A stretch of DNA of 64,000 nt from an uncultured Mucilaginibacter sp. GTDB lineage: Bacteria > Bacteroidota > Bacteroidia > Sphingobacteriales > Sphingobacteriaceae. The stretch lies in contig CAIPFE010000014.1 of assembly GCA_903864275.1 (NCBI GenBank), positions 1 to 64,000 of the forward strand, read 5' to 3'. This document shows positions 36,626 through 45,043 of this stretch, in pieces (position 1 is the first letter of the stretch; every line of letters starts with the position of its first letter). Position numbers and translations under genes: made by a program. The notes beneath the pieces were generated by a model. The model was not told the origin of the DNA, made no database searches, and saw only the letters and a program-made list of their open reading frames with translations.

Positions 36626-37057
36626 TTAGTGATAAAGGCCCTGTCTTGTTAGTTCCGCGAAAACGGAAGTTTTTAATATTTGTATGTCGTCTTTCGATAT
36701 TAAAGGTGTTAATGTTGAAATCATTTCAAGCGGTATATTTTTTGGGTTCTTTAAATATTTTTCGATTTTCAAATAAACCTCGGTCAAAAACCGCTCAATC
36801 ACAATTAAATCATCATCCTTAAATTTTGATACGATAAATTTTGCAATCACCTTTACAGTTACTTCAGCAACAATATCACAGGTAGTTATAGATTCAAAAA
36901 CCACTTCATATTCAAGGGTTATTATACCATCATCTGTAGTTTTTTCAATAGTAAACTCCATTTCATTCTTTTTAAAACGACAATGGGTTGTTCTATTCTT
37001 ATAATTTTGGTTGATATATAAATTAACAGGGTCAATTTTCCATGGATAAATAAGCAT
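36626..37057 (-). CDS. Island hypothetical protein
   Basis: About 143 aa from ATG 37057; the frame extends to a TTG at 37114 and has another ATG at 36961. Lys/Ile/Glu-rich with segments such as FTIEKTTDDGIITLEYEVVF and VIERFLTEVYLKIEKYLKN. It looks like a mixed alpha/beta cytoplasmic protein but matches nothing I know. Just downstream of the primase-like gene on the same strand. A competing small frame runs the other way at 36583-36822; this one has the more natural composition. Confidence 0.5.
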   Translation of the reverse strand: MLIYPWKIDPVNLYINQNYKNRTTHCRFKKNEMEFTIEKTTDDGIITLEYEVVFESITTCDIVAEVTVKVIAKFIVSKFKDDDLIVIERFLTEVYLKIEKYLKNPKNIPLEMISTLTPLISKDDIQILKTSVFAELTRQGLYH

Positions 37058-37150
37058 TTGATCTGTGGTTTTAAAGGTTTTAATAAACCTAACAACAACT
37101 AACCGCAAAAACAAATTATCTTTGTCCCAATAGGCATATAGTTAGCAAAA

Positions 37151-38053
37151 TTATTTCTTCCCATATCCTAAATCCCTTAATTTTTTTGCGCAAAGTTTCC
37201 AGTCATTAATACATTCCAGTTCGCAAAATATATTTACCGGGTTAAACCCTTTTGATGCTTCAAATTTACTTGCATCCGTAAACACATAAAGTATCCGTCT
37301 TTCTGTGCAATAATCCGCACTAATGCCGCTTTCTTTACCCGGACGGGTATAGCGTTTTCTTGTACCTTTATCATAGGCCGGCTGGTATGTCCAGCCATTG
37401 TTTAGTAACACGGTTTCAACGTCCCCGTTTAAGTTAAAGTCATCAAATACATTCTTTTCTGTACTATTGGCATAATAGGCTTTTTTAGGCATTACAGGCG
37501 GCTCATAGATATAACTGAACACATTCGCATTGTGATTAAAATAGGCGCTCTTATCAAATGATTGATACCTAAAACGGGAAACATCTTTTACCGCATTATC
37601 AAAGTAGGGGCTATCAATACCACATGACTGAAAATATAGCCGCATGGCCTCAAAATGCTGACCGTGCTTACCTTTGTTTGATATTGGTATAATCCCCCAA
37701 TAGCCTGTACCGCTTACCGATAAACCACAATAAGCAACAAACGGCATATTCGTAATGGTTTTAAAAATTTCGTTCATCTTTTCGGGCGGTAGCTTGTCCA
37801 GATCAAAGCAGATCAACCCGGTATGCGCTATGACATTTTTTGCGCTCCGTGTCGGGCTGCAGATTGCGGACGGGGTGATACCGGGTAAATAAGCCTTCAG
37901 AAGATCCCGCTCGTCCTTTGTGGCTTTTGATCGTATTTCTAATACCTGGTCCTTAAAGCTTTCATCATTCAAATAATCCAATAGGTTACAATTAAATGCA
38001 ACCCCTGCATAATTGTTGTATTTTGATATGGTTTTATTTAATATTGATTCCAT
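37151..38053 (-). CDS. BT4734/BF3469-family (VirE N-terminal-like) primase-type protein
   Basis: 300 aa. Residues ~55-185 carry the family signs: SAICSPTRSAKNVIAHTGLI, CFDLDKLP (D-x-D metal-binding look), and VAYCGLSVSGTGYWGIIPIS, as in the primase-polymerase-like domains found with replication helicases of Bacteroidota islands. The C-terminal 100 residues hold a small winged-helix-like region (VETVLLNNGWTYQ). With the ATPase upstream it probably helps the excised element to replicate. Repeated TACTGTGTTA motifs lie just in front of the gene. Confidence 0.8.
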   Translation of the reverse strand: MESILNKTISKYNNYAGVAFNCNLLDYLNDESFKDQVLEIRSKATKDERDLLKAYLPGITPSAICSPTRSAKNVIAHTGLICFDLDKLPPEKMNEIFKTITNMPFVAYCGLSVSGTGYWGIIPISNKGKHGQHFEAMRLYFQSCGIDSPYFDNAVKDVSRFRYQSFDKSAYFNHNANVFSYIYEPPVMPKKAYYANSTEKNVFDDFNLNGDVETVLLNNGWTYQPAYDKGTRKRYTRPGKESGISADYCTERRILYVFTDASKFEASKGFNPVNIFCELECINDWKLCAKKLRDLGYGKK

Positions 38054-38079
38054 TTTTTATTTTCCTTTCAAATTTGGCT

Positions 38080-38174
38080 TACTGTGTTACCGTTTTGACG
38101 TAGTAATTAAATCAGTATAGCTTCTACTGTGTTACTATGTTAATGCCTATATATAATTAGGCATAACACAGTAG
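38080..38174. repeat. Iteron-like motif TACTGTGTTA, two direct and one inverted copy
   Basis: The 132-bp gap between the ATPase and primase-like genes has TACTGTGTTAC at 38080-38090 and 38125-38135 and its inverse TAACACAGTA at 38164-38173. The last two frame a second inverted repeat (ATGCCTA...TAGGCAT), giving a cruciform-capable stretch at 38124-38174. Either a replication-initiator binding region or an operator. Confidence 0.65.
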
Positions 38175-38185
38175 TAAATTAATAG

Positions 38186-39322
38186 CTATTTTAATGTGTC
38201 GGGTTTAAGGTTTTGATAGCGGGTATGTGGTGTTTTACCTACAGTAAAAAGCAAATTTTTGTCGGTATAATATTTGACATATTCCCTTACCCTTGCATCT
38301 GCAATGTGATAACCGTACCATGAACTTATTTCATTTTTAAGCCCTAAACACAACTCCTTATATTTGGGTGTTCTGTCAACTTTTAAAACTTTTGCGATTA
38401 TTTCAATATGTGTTTCAATTGCGATTTCACCGGGTAGCAAAACTTTGTTTTTTCTCTCGGCCTTGTTTTTGGGTGTATAGTCATCAATAATGTTTGGTAA
38501 CCCGTTTAAATCAATGCTAAAAGCAATTGGTTCAAAGTCTTTATCTCTGCAAAATTCAGCAGTAATAACGCTAACGTTTTTATTTTCAGCTTTGCTTACA
38601 GACACTACAGTTTGACTTTTATTTGTCAGTTCCGTTCCTAAGTGTCCCCTGGCATGTAGGTCGCTTTTATTTTGATGTAATACTGTGATAATGTGAATAT
38701 TTAAATCCCCTGTCCATTTAAGCAATTTAGATGCTATCATACTGGCTTGTTCCTCATCATTGATAGAAGTAATTAAATCCCGTATGCCGTCAATTACCGC
38801 CATACCAATATTTTCAGTATTATAGATCGCAAATTCAATCGCTCCTAATCGTTCTGCTGGTGTAAGGCCCCTCAATGAATAAATTATAAGATTATAAGGT
38901 TCGGGTACGCCTGATATGTCGCAAATGCGTTTTAATGCTTTTTGTACATAGTACTTGCTTTGTTCTGTATCAAAGTAGAGTACAGTTTTTTTGTCGTTGG
39001 GAAAGGTTGCTAATAATACTTTTTGAAAGGGTCTACCGTCTACTAATGCCGCTGCTAAAATTAGTGACAATGCAAAAGTTTTACCCGCTTTAGCTTTGCC
39101 TATCAATAGTGTAAAATCGCCTAACGTCCCGAACGTATGCGGTACACCATCGATAATAATTTCAATGCAAATGGGCGGTATTGGTATAATATCGTTTACA
39201 CTTATCCGGCAATTACTTAATAAGGTTTTATAATCCGGCTCTTTTATTATCCCCGGTATTATTTCAAATGAATTATTATTATCTTTGCTTTGGGAGTTCA
39301 AAGAATTTAAAGGAGTGTTCAT
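38186..39322 (-). CDS. RepA-like AAA ATPase / replicative helicase-type protein
   Basis: 378 aa RecA-fold ATPase (AAA_25/RepA group). Walker A GKAKAGKT in FTLLIGKAKAGKTFALSL, Walker B-like IGMAVIDGIRDL, and a downstream IHIITVLHQNKSD segment typical of hexameric RepA/DnaB-like helicases. N-terminal part SVNDIIPIPPICIEIIIDG leads into the fold. The last ~90 residues may bind DNA. It starts one base before the stop of the HTH gene region and precedes the primase-like gene; together they look like a minimal replication module for the element. Confidence 0.85.
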   Translation of the reverse strand: MNTPLNSLNSQSKDNNNSFEIIPGIIKEPDYKTLLSNCRISVNDIIPIPPICIEIIIDGVPHTFGTLGDFTLLIGKAKAGKTFALSLILAAALVDGRPFQKVLLATFPNDKKTVLYFDTEQSKYYVQKALKRICDISGVPEPYNLIIYSLRGLTPAERLGAIEFAIYNTENIGMAVIDGIRDLITSINDEEQASMIASKLLKWTGDLNIHIITVLHQNKSDLHARGHLGTELTNKSQTVVSVSKAENKNVSVITAEFCRDKDFEPIAFSIDLNGLPNIIDDYTPKNKAERKNKVLLPGEIAIETHIEIIAKVLKVDRTPKYKELCLGLKNEISSWYGYHIADARVREYVKYYTDKNLLFTVGKTPHTRYQNLKPDTLK

Positions 39323-39616
39323 TTATTTGGATGCTCCTTTCTTTTTGACGACCTCTAATGCGGTATCAACTTCTGATTTCTTAAAATATACTGTACGGCC
39401 GGTTTGATAATATTTAAAAATTCCACGTTTTTTATATGCGTGTACAGTCGCCTTTGTGCATTTAAGATAATCCGCCAATTCTGTAATTGTGAATTGCTGT
39501 GAGGTTTCGACTGGCGGGGCTGTGGGTTGTGTTAAGGCAAGGGCTGCGATAACACTTTTTTTAATTAGTAATTCAAAATTTTCTAAGCTAATTGGTGATA
39601 AAATCATGTTTTCCAT
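39323..39616 (-). CDS. Excisionase-type helix-turn-helix protein
   Basis: About 97 aa from ATG 39616 (a GTG at 39640 is the alternative). The C-terminal half is the HTH_17/MerR-like excisionase domain: FTITELADYLKCTKATVHAY, then RGIFKYYQTGRTVYFKKSEV. In Bacteroidota elements such proteins act with the tyrosine recombinase as directionality factors or regulate the module. Directly abuts the ATPase gene. Confidence 0.85.
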   Translation of the reverse strand: MENMILSPISLENFELLIKKSVIAALALTQPTAPPVETSQQFTITELADYLKCTKATVHAYKKRGIFKYYQTGRTVYFKKSEVDTALEVVKKKGASK

Positions 39617-39720
39617 TTGCTGTGTTTTTTTAAAATCCACATCAAAAGTATAAGCATAATTTACTGCAATACAATTAGTTGAATAGAGAAATTAGACTTT
39701 TGGCGAAAAGTCTAAAAAAT

Positions 39721-40446
39721 CTAATCGGTTAGAGTAAAAGGGGGTATATTTAAAGTGGTCGCCTGTCTCGTTTTGTGATTTCTTGCTGTACCTTCCTTTA
39801 TGTCAGCTTTAAAAGTATTGTTACAAATGTTCAAATACTCGCTTTTATTAGGCTGTCTCTTAAAATAGCCTTTTTCATTAAACGAAATTATGGTACTATA
39901 AAAATGTCCTTTATAGCCCCCGGTTTTGTCCTTTAAAATCTTAGTGTCTTTATCAATTAATTCGGCCTCTGAAAGTAAAACATAGATTTTATTTAAAGCA
40001 TCATTATTTTTAACAGCATCTTCAAGGGTGTTTATAGGGGCTTTAGGTTTAATTGAGTTATTTGTATTTTTTATTTTTATAGGTTTAACTGGTTTTAATT
40101 GAGCATCCAATAATCTCAATTGTTTATCTAAAAGTCTATTTTCTTTAAAATATCTCAAACCTTTATCTGTAATTGAAGCAAAAAACGGCATGTCAACTAT
40201 TAGGAGATTAATTAATTCTTGATTTGCATCATAATTTATATAGTCTTTGGACTTCAAATTACTTATAAGAATATTAATACTGTTATTGACACTTTCTTTC
40301 CAAATCAGTTTCATAGGATCATTTATTGTTTGTCCTGACTTAATATACTTACTAAAAACATGAGCAATATCAGTTTTATAGCCAATGCCGTAATCTGATA
40401 AATAGGACAAGACATTTAGAAAAAAATCTTTCTCAATAATTTCCAT
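39721..40446 (-). CDS. Island hypothetical protein next to the integrase
   Basis: 241 aa, Lys/Asn-rich, no signal peptide. The first ~110 residues are helical and contain a winged-helix-like run (ASITDKGLRYFKENRLLDKQ), a second part (~150-235) reads VLLSEAELIDKDTKILKDKT and FYSTIISFNEKGYFKRQP. The gene ends two bases before the integrase start codon region, so the two are co-transcribed. Similar unnamed proteins are common beside such integrases; function unknown. Confidence 0.6.
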   Translation of the reverse strand: MEIIEKDFFLNVLSYLSDYGIGYKTDIAHVFSKYIKSGQTINDPMKLIWKESVNNSINILISNLKSKDYINYDANQELINLLIVDMPFFASITDKGLRYFKENRLLDKQLRLLDAQLKPVKPIKIKNTNNSIKPKAPINTLEDAVKNNDALNKIYVLLSEAELIDKDTKILKDKTGGYKGHFYSTIISFNEKGYFKRQPNKSEYLNICNNTFKADIKEGTARNHKTRQATTLNIPPFTLTD

Positions 40447-40448
40447 TT

Positions 40449-41822
40449 TTATAATCCTAATTTTTGTAAGGTTTCCGCTAATAGCTTAGCCTTATCATCA
40501 TTGTTTGCCCGGATATATTTTAAAAAGCTGGTTTCTGTTTTGTGGCCTGTGGCGCTCATTATTAACATTGGCGGTACACCTGCTTTAAACATATTAGTTG
40601 CATAACTGCGGCGGCAACAATGAGAGGTTACTAAGTTGTATAATGGGTGTGTGCTTTCATTTTCTGTATTTCCCTTTGTGTCGGTTATTTTCCGGGTTTC
40701 GGTTAAACCCGCTAATTCAGCCACGAATTTTACATAATCATTAAATTTTTGATTTGATATTGTAGGTAGGCTATCAGGGTATTTATTAAGCACCGGGCGT
40801 AATTTGCTCATAATTGGAATTGTTACCCTGCTGCCTGTTTTGATCTGCTTAATTTTAATGAAATTTCCTTCAATGCTTTGAGCGTCTAACGTATTAAAGT
40901 CGCTAAACCGCAAGCCTGTATAACAGCCAATTAAAAATAAATCTCTTACCCTGTCTAATGTCGGATAACCAATTTTAAAAACTTCGTTCCCTTTAGTGTA
41001 GGTATGGAATTTAGTTTTATCCGATAAGTCTAAGTCTGTGATTTTGTTAATTTGATCTACTGTTAAATAAAGGGTGTCGGCCTCATAAGAAGGGATAATA
41101 TAATCTTTGGTTTTAAATCCTGGGCTATTGCTCTCGCTCATAACGGTTTTAATATCCTTTATATACCCGCCAAAGGTTGATTTTTCTTTATTCTCAATGT
41201 TGTAACAATAAAACCTAAAGTCCTCGTAAAACTCTTTATTAATAGCCTCAAGGGGCAATTCAGCAATACCCATATATTTCATATAGCGTTTTATTGCAGA
41301 TAGCGTAATACCATAATTTTTATAGGCATTACGTGTATATCGGCTGCCGTTATTCTTTCCAACTGAAATTAACCTTTTGCCGCTTATTGTATCGTTTAAC
41401 ACCTGTTGAAAGAATGATATAAAGTTGTGTTTAATTTCAGGTTTAGCGATTGGTTCCGGCGTTACTATTTTAGGTTTATAAATTAAGTCCAGTTGCTCCC
41501 GTACATACTTAGTGGTTAAGTTTTCGCCCTTTGCGTCCGTTACTATTGAAACCGCATCTTTTGCCAAAGCCGTTAACTTTTTATTGTTCTGTTCAGCATA
41601 AGGCGCAATACTCTTTATTGGCTTAATCGTATTGCTTGTATTGCATTCAGGCCGAAAGTATTTAATCGCTACTCTGATACCAGTATAGTATTGTAACCTT
41701 TGGCTATTAAAGGAATAAAACATATTTATTGCCTGCACGGCATCTTCGGGCTTTGATTTTTCATCTTTTTCCCTTTCGTCCCCGGCTGGGCGGGGTTCTA
41801 AGTAAAATTTAGGCTTTGCCAT
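40449..41822 (-). CDS. Tyrosine site-specific recombinase (integrase)
   Basis: 457 aa. N-terminal arm-binding region, SAM-like core-binding domain (~150-250, NFISFFQQVLN) and catalytic domain with all key residues: R305 in TGLRFSD, H401 and R404 in SHCCRRSYA, H427 in TGHKTETS and the nucleophile Y436 in FLKYIR. Should integrate and excise the island; located about 160 bp from the right junction (41997-42007), as usual for int genes. Confidence 0.95.
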   Translation of the reverse strand: MAKPKFYLEPRPAGDEREKDEKSKPEDAVQAINMFYSFNSQRLQYYTGIRVAIKYFRPECNTSNTIKPIKSIAPYAEQNNKKLTALAKDAVSIVTDAKGENLTTKYVREQLDLIYKPKIVTPEPIAKPEIKHNFISFFQQVLNDTISGKRLISVGKNNGSRYTRNAYKNYGITLSAIKRYMKYMGIAELPLEAINKEFYEDFRFYCYNIENKEKSTFGGYIKDIKTVMSESNSPGFKTKDYIIPSYEADTLYLTVDQINKITDLDLSDKTKFHTYTKGNEVFKIGYPTLDRVRDLFLIGCYTGLRFSDFNTLDAQSIEGNFIKIKQIKTGSRVTIPIMSKLRPVLNKYPDSLPTISNQKFNDYVKFVAELAGLTETRKITDTKGNTENESTHPLYNLVTSHCCRRSYATNMFKAGVPPMLIMSATGHKTETSFLKYIRANNDDKAKLLAETLQKLGL

Positions 41823-41978
41823 AACTGTATGTGTTGACTGTATGTAAAGCCTAAAAGTACATACACTTTTTATTATATCCTAATTTATTTTACTTTATTC
41901 CATTTTACATAATGTGCCTAAAAATGCTTTAAAAAGGGTTTATTAAGGTGGTTTTTATATTTCATTAAATTCTAACAA

Positions 41979-42045
41979 TTCGATTAATGTACTCCGGCTC
42001 TGGGTACCTGGAAAAAGCCCGGTCTGCTATGGCAGATCGGGCTTT
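41979..42045. other. Putative right attachment junction and adjacent hairpin
   Basis: TTCGA ... GCTCTGGGTAC (41979-42007) resembles the end of repeats A and B (TTCGA ... GCTCTGAGTAC). It is followed by a hairpin AAAGCCCGGTCTGC / GCAGATCGGGCTTT (42014-42027 and 42032-42045; one mismatch), the same arrangement seen at 6235 and 33242. The hairpin probably belongs to the original chromosome and terminates transcription there. The exact crossover point is not determined. The 41823-41978 stretch holds nothing else recognisable. Confidence 0.55.
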
Positions 42046-42091
42046 GTTGGTTTTAAACGCAAGCAAAGCATCAAATTTAACCGATATCGTA

Positions 42092-42493
42092 ATGAGCTGG
42101 ACCTGCCCCAAATGCGAAAGGGAATTAAAAGCACCCAACCAGATACATTATTGTGCTAAAGTAAGCATCGACAGCTTGTTTGACGGTAAGGATAAAGAGC
42201 TGATCCTGGTGTTTGATAAAATCCTGGCCGAAGTTGCCGGCTGGGATGGGGTTTTGGTGAGTACCACGCCGCACTGTATAGTATTTGTGCACAATTATAC
42301 CTTTTTAATTATCCGCCCGATGAAAAAGGCCCTTGATGTGAAGTTTTATTCTAAAACTATGCTGCACGGGAATTTGATAATAAAAAGTACCGGCTACGAA
42401 GGTAAATTTGAAAACCACATTAGGGTTATAGCATTGGATGATTTGACGCAACAGTTGTTTGGTTATTTATATCAATCGTGGCAGTTATTATAG
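42092..42493 (+). CDS. DUF5655-domain protein with N-terminal zinc ribbon
   Basis: 133 aa. MSWTCPKCERELKAPNQIHYC gives two Cys pairs of a small zinc ribbon; the rest (SLFDGKDKELILVFDKILAE ... FLIIRPMKKALDVKFYSK) is the DUF5655 fold, whose function is not known. ATG 42092 is chosen because the in-frame sequence further upstream reads through the hairpin at 42014-42045. First chromosomal gene right of the island. Confidence 0.7.
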   Translation: MSWTCPKCERELKAPNQIHYCAKVSIDSLFDGKDKELILVFDKILAEVAGWDGVLVSTTPHCIVFVHNYTFLIIRPMKKALDVKFYSKTMLHGNLIIKSTGYEGKFENHIRVIALDDLTQQLFGYLYQSWQLL

Positions 42494-42527
42494 GTTGGTT
42501 AAGATATTGTGTTAGAAACCTCTCCTC

Positions 42528-43301
42528 TTACATCTTCCCCAACCTAAATATCATAAATTCCGGTATCTTACTTAACCGGTTATAGGTTTGCGGATCTATC
42601 TCTTTAAGTTCCTCTAGGGGGCGGGGATCCACCAGCTTTTCGATAAGGAAGCCCGCATCTGCTGCCAGGGTGGCAATATCGCCAATGGGCATGGTCCAGG
42701 TGTTTGCAGTATTTTTGCCGAGGGCGTCAATCGTTTTTCTCTTGGCAAGATAATCTCCTGTGATCTGGAACTCATGTGTTTCCGTGTTTTCACTGATCGC
42801 TAACGTCCTGGTGAGATTTTTCCCGTTTTCATCCTCATTCATTGCAAAGCGCAGCGGGTGCCCGCAGGAAAAGAGGAATGATGAACCTGGTTTCAGTATC
42901 CGGTGTACATGTGTGAATACCTTGCTCCAGTCCTGTACATAATGAATCGCCAGGCTGGAATACGCAAAATCAAAGCTGTTATCCGGAAAATCAATATCCT
43001 CCATATTTATGATATGGAATTCGCATTCAGGGTATGAATTCTTTGCAATACCGATCATTTCATCACTGATATCGATCCCGATTGATCTATTGGCGCCCTG
43101 GCGTTTAAGGTGTATGCTATCTTCCCCGCTTCCGCAACCTATGCTGAGTACTGTTTTGCCTTTAATATCCGGCAGCAGCGCATACATAGCTGGCTTCTCA
43201 TAATAGGCGTGGTAAACAGAATCCTTCGGGTTTCGAACGTGCGCCGCATACGCCTTCGCACCGGCTGTATAAAAATGAAGTGATTTATCGTCAATGGACA
43301 T
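42528..43301 (-). CDS. Class I SAM-dependent methyltransferase
   Basis: 257 aa. SAM-binding motif I VLSIGCGSGEDSIHL, acidic motif II GIDIS, motif MEDIDFPDNSFDFAYSSLAIHY and the post-motif HRILKPGS. Cytoplasmic small-molecule methyltransferase of the UbiE/BioC-like broad group; substrate not predictable. Convergent with the DUF5655 gene. Confidence 0.88.
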   Translation of the reverse strand: MSIDDKSLHFYTAGAKAYAAHVRNPKDSVYHAYYEKPAMYALLPDIKGKTVLSIGCGSGEDSIHLKRQGANRSIGIDISDEMIGIAKNSYPECEFHIINMEDIDFPDNSFDFAYSSLAIHYVQDWSKVFTHVHRILKPGSSFLFSCGHPLRFAMNEDENGKNLTRTLAISENTETHEFQITGDYLAKRKTIDALGKNTANTWTMPIGDIATLAADAGFLIEKLVDPRPLEELKEIDPQTYNRLSKIPEFMIFRLGKM

Positions 43302-43362
43302 AGATAAAGATACATTAAATCTATCAATTAAGATTGTTCAGCAGGAACACGATGTGCAAGTT

Positions 43363-43674
43363 TTAGCCGAAAAAACCATCGTTTGACGCAACTAAAGAAA
43401 GCAATTCCAGTTTTGGCTCTGTTTCCAGGTCGCTTGCCTCTAATTCAGTGGCGAACTTTTTAAACGATTCAAGCCCGGTCAAAACCGCGTGGGCGGCTTC
43501 ACTTTCAAACTGGTCGAAGTGCATAAATGTTTTGCCGTCGGGCAGCAGGTAAGCCCCATATTTAATGCCGGGGTGTTTCAGTTCCCTTAATTCGTCGACA
43601 ATGTTAGCAATATTGGCCTGGTTGGCGGCAACGTATCCCGGCGCTGTAGTATAAATAACCCTGACTATCTTCAT
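43363..43674 (-). CDS. Small ferredoxin-like-fold protein (monooxygenase-like, unassigned)
   Basis: 103 aa. Beta-alpha-beta pattern (MKIVRVIYTTAPGYVAANQA ... AYLLPDGKTFMHFDQFESEA) resembling antibiotic-biosynthesis-monooxygenase/dimeric alpha-beta barrel proteins, with the residues that define the active ones unclear. No signal peptide. Upstream of the methyltransferase on the same strand with a 61-bp gap, so perhaps co-transcribed. Confidence 0.6.
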   Translation of the reverse strand: MKIVRVIYTTAPGYVAANQANIANIVDELRELKHPGIKYGAYLLPDGKTFMHFDQFESEAAHAVLTGLESFKKFATELEASDLETEPKLELLSLVASNDGFFG

Positions 43675-43689
43675 ATATGATCAAATTTT

Positions 43690-44886
43690 TTATGAAGATA
43701 ATAAAGCCGGGCTTTTTTTCAAAGTGATGACCGTTATTTCCGGCCAGATGCCCAGCCGCCCTTTAAATCCTAAAAAGCCAAAGCCACGGTTAACATACAG
43801 GTATTTGCCGGCACGCTCATAAAGGCCTGCCCATTGCGGGTAAACATATTTCACCGGGCTCCATTGAAACCCAAACAGCTCGATACCGAACTGCATGCCG
43901 TGCGTATGCCCGGCCAGTGCCAGGTTAATGTGTTTATCATGCTCCAGCGTTTTAGCCTCCCAATGTGAAGGATCGTGCGACATCAGTATTTTAAACTCGT
44001 TGTCGGGTACGTTTGCCGTAGCTTTGGTTAAGCTGCCGTATTTATGAAAACCACCTTTTCCCCAATTCTCTACCCCGATCAGCGCGATGGCGCCTCCTTC
44101 CTTCTTTATTTCAACAGAATTGTTTAACAGCAATTTAAAACCTATCTCTTTATGCACTTCTTTCAAGCGGGCGAGGTTTGCAGTTTTTGCTTCACTGCTT
44201 TCCCAACTGGTATAATCGCCATAATCATGGTTACCCAGCACCGAATACTTGCCGAAACGCGCTTTAAGTTTCGAAAATGTTGCCGTCCATGGCGCCATTT
44301 CGCTGGCCTTGTTATTTACAAGATCGCCCGTGAATAAAAGCAGGTCGCTGTTTTGCTTGTTAACCAGGGATATGCCCTTTTCAACCCCCCTCCTGCTGCT
44401 AAAGCTGCCCGCGTGGATGTCGGAAAGCTGTGTTATCGTAAAGCCGTCAAATTGTTGCGGCAGGTCGTCGAACATTAAAGTCAGCTTATGCACTTTATAG
44501 CGGTGCCGGCCGCCCGTAATGCCATACAGCAAACTGAGAAATACAAAGGCTGCGATACCAAGGGCGAGTTGGCTTACCCAAATACTGTGCGGCGGAAAAT
44601 GCCGGAAAATCCTCGTTATATCTTCGAGCAATAAAACTGGCAAGGCGAAAATTTTCGGCACGAACACCAGTAATGTGAGCGCCATCAGCCAGGCAATAGC
44701 ATTTCCCGGCGGGCGATTAGCTTTGCGCCGTGCAATAAGCGACACAAACCCGGCGGCGATGAGGAAATCAACCAGCCAGTATGCGTCTAAAATGTATTCG
44801 TTGTTTGTTAAGGTGCCAACGGCGCGGAAAAAATATATATCGGCAAGTACCCATGCCAGTAAAATAAACGGAAGTGTTTTTCTCAT
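43690..44886 (-). CDS. Membrane-anchored metallophosphoesterase
   Basis: 398 aa. Four N-terminal membrane helices (~1-130), then a calcineurin-like phosphoesterase domain with all metal motifs: QLSDIHAG (DxH), FTGDLVNNKA (GD), LGNHDYGD (GNH) and AGHTHGMQFG (GHxH). Topology suggests the catalytic domain faces the periplasm or membrane surface; YaeI/UDP-diacylglucosamine-type lipid phosphoesterases have this look. Substrate unknown. Confidence 0.9.
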   Translation of the reverse strand: MRKTLPFILLAWVLADIYFFRAVGTLTNNEYILDAYWLVDFLIAAGFVSLIARRKANRPPGNAIAWLMALTLLVFVPKIFALPVLLLEDITRIFRHFPPHSIWVSQLALGIAAFVFLSLLYGITGGRHRYKVHKLTLMFDDLPQQFDGFTITQLSDIHAGSFSSRRGVEKGISLVNKQNSDLLLFTGDLVNNKASEMAPWTATFSKLKARFGKYSVLGNHDYGDYTSWESSEAKTANLARLKEVHKEIGFKLLLNNSVEIKKEGGAIALIGVENWGKGGFHKYGSLTKATANVPDNEFKILMSHDPSHWEAKTLEHDKHINLALAGHTHGMQFGIELFGFQWSPVKYVYPQWAGLYERAGKYLYVNRGFGFLGFKGRLGIWPEITVITLKKSPALLSS

Positions 44887-45043
44887 CTTTACAAAAGTCC
44901 ATAAGCCGTAAATTGTTTAGTACGGCTGCTATTAAGACGATTGAGGGCGGGGAAACATTTTAAAGAATTGCGGATACAACGAGTTGTGACCGGCAAATGA
45001 CATTATGCGGCGTCATTGACCTTCGGTTCGAAGCCCCTACCCG

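Larger units (their letters stand above)
33240..41996. mobile_element. Integrative genomic island (tyrosine recombinase, RepA/primase-like module, lipoprotein cargo)
   Basis: About 8.8 kb bounded by GCTCTGAGTAC (33229-33239) and GCTCTGGGTAC (41997-42007). All replication/recombination genes lie on the minus strand in a block behind the recombinase at the right end: integrase, unknown gene, excisionase-like HTH, RecA-fold ATPase, primase-like protein. This is a common order in small Bacteroidota integrative elements. No relaxase, coupling protein or conjugation gene is visible, so it would be mobilised or excised only with outside help. Cargo: XRE regulator, three secreted lipoproteins, small unknown genes. 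Exact att cores are inferred. Confidence 0.75.

Noticed and set aside
36583-36822. Plus-strand frame starting MENETVKPIKIKVKF
   Set aside because: The first ~27 residues look natural but the remainder does not, and it overlaps the better minus-strand frame at 36626-37057. Could be a gene fragment; not supported as a CDS.
33240-41996. Conjugative element
   Set aside because: No relaxase, VirD4-type coupling protein or Tra genes are visible; only integrase, excisionase-like and replication-type genes.
41987-42091. Upstream extension of the DUF5655 gene
   Set aside because: The added residues are the translation of the attachment junction and a hairpin; the ATG at 42092 fits the zinc-ribbon start.
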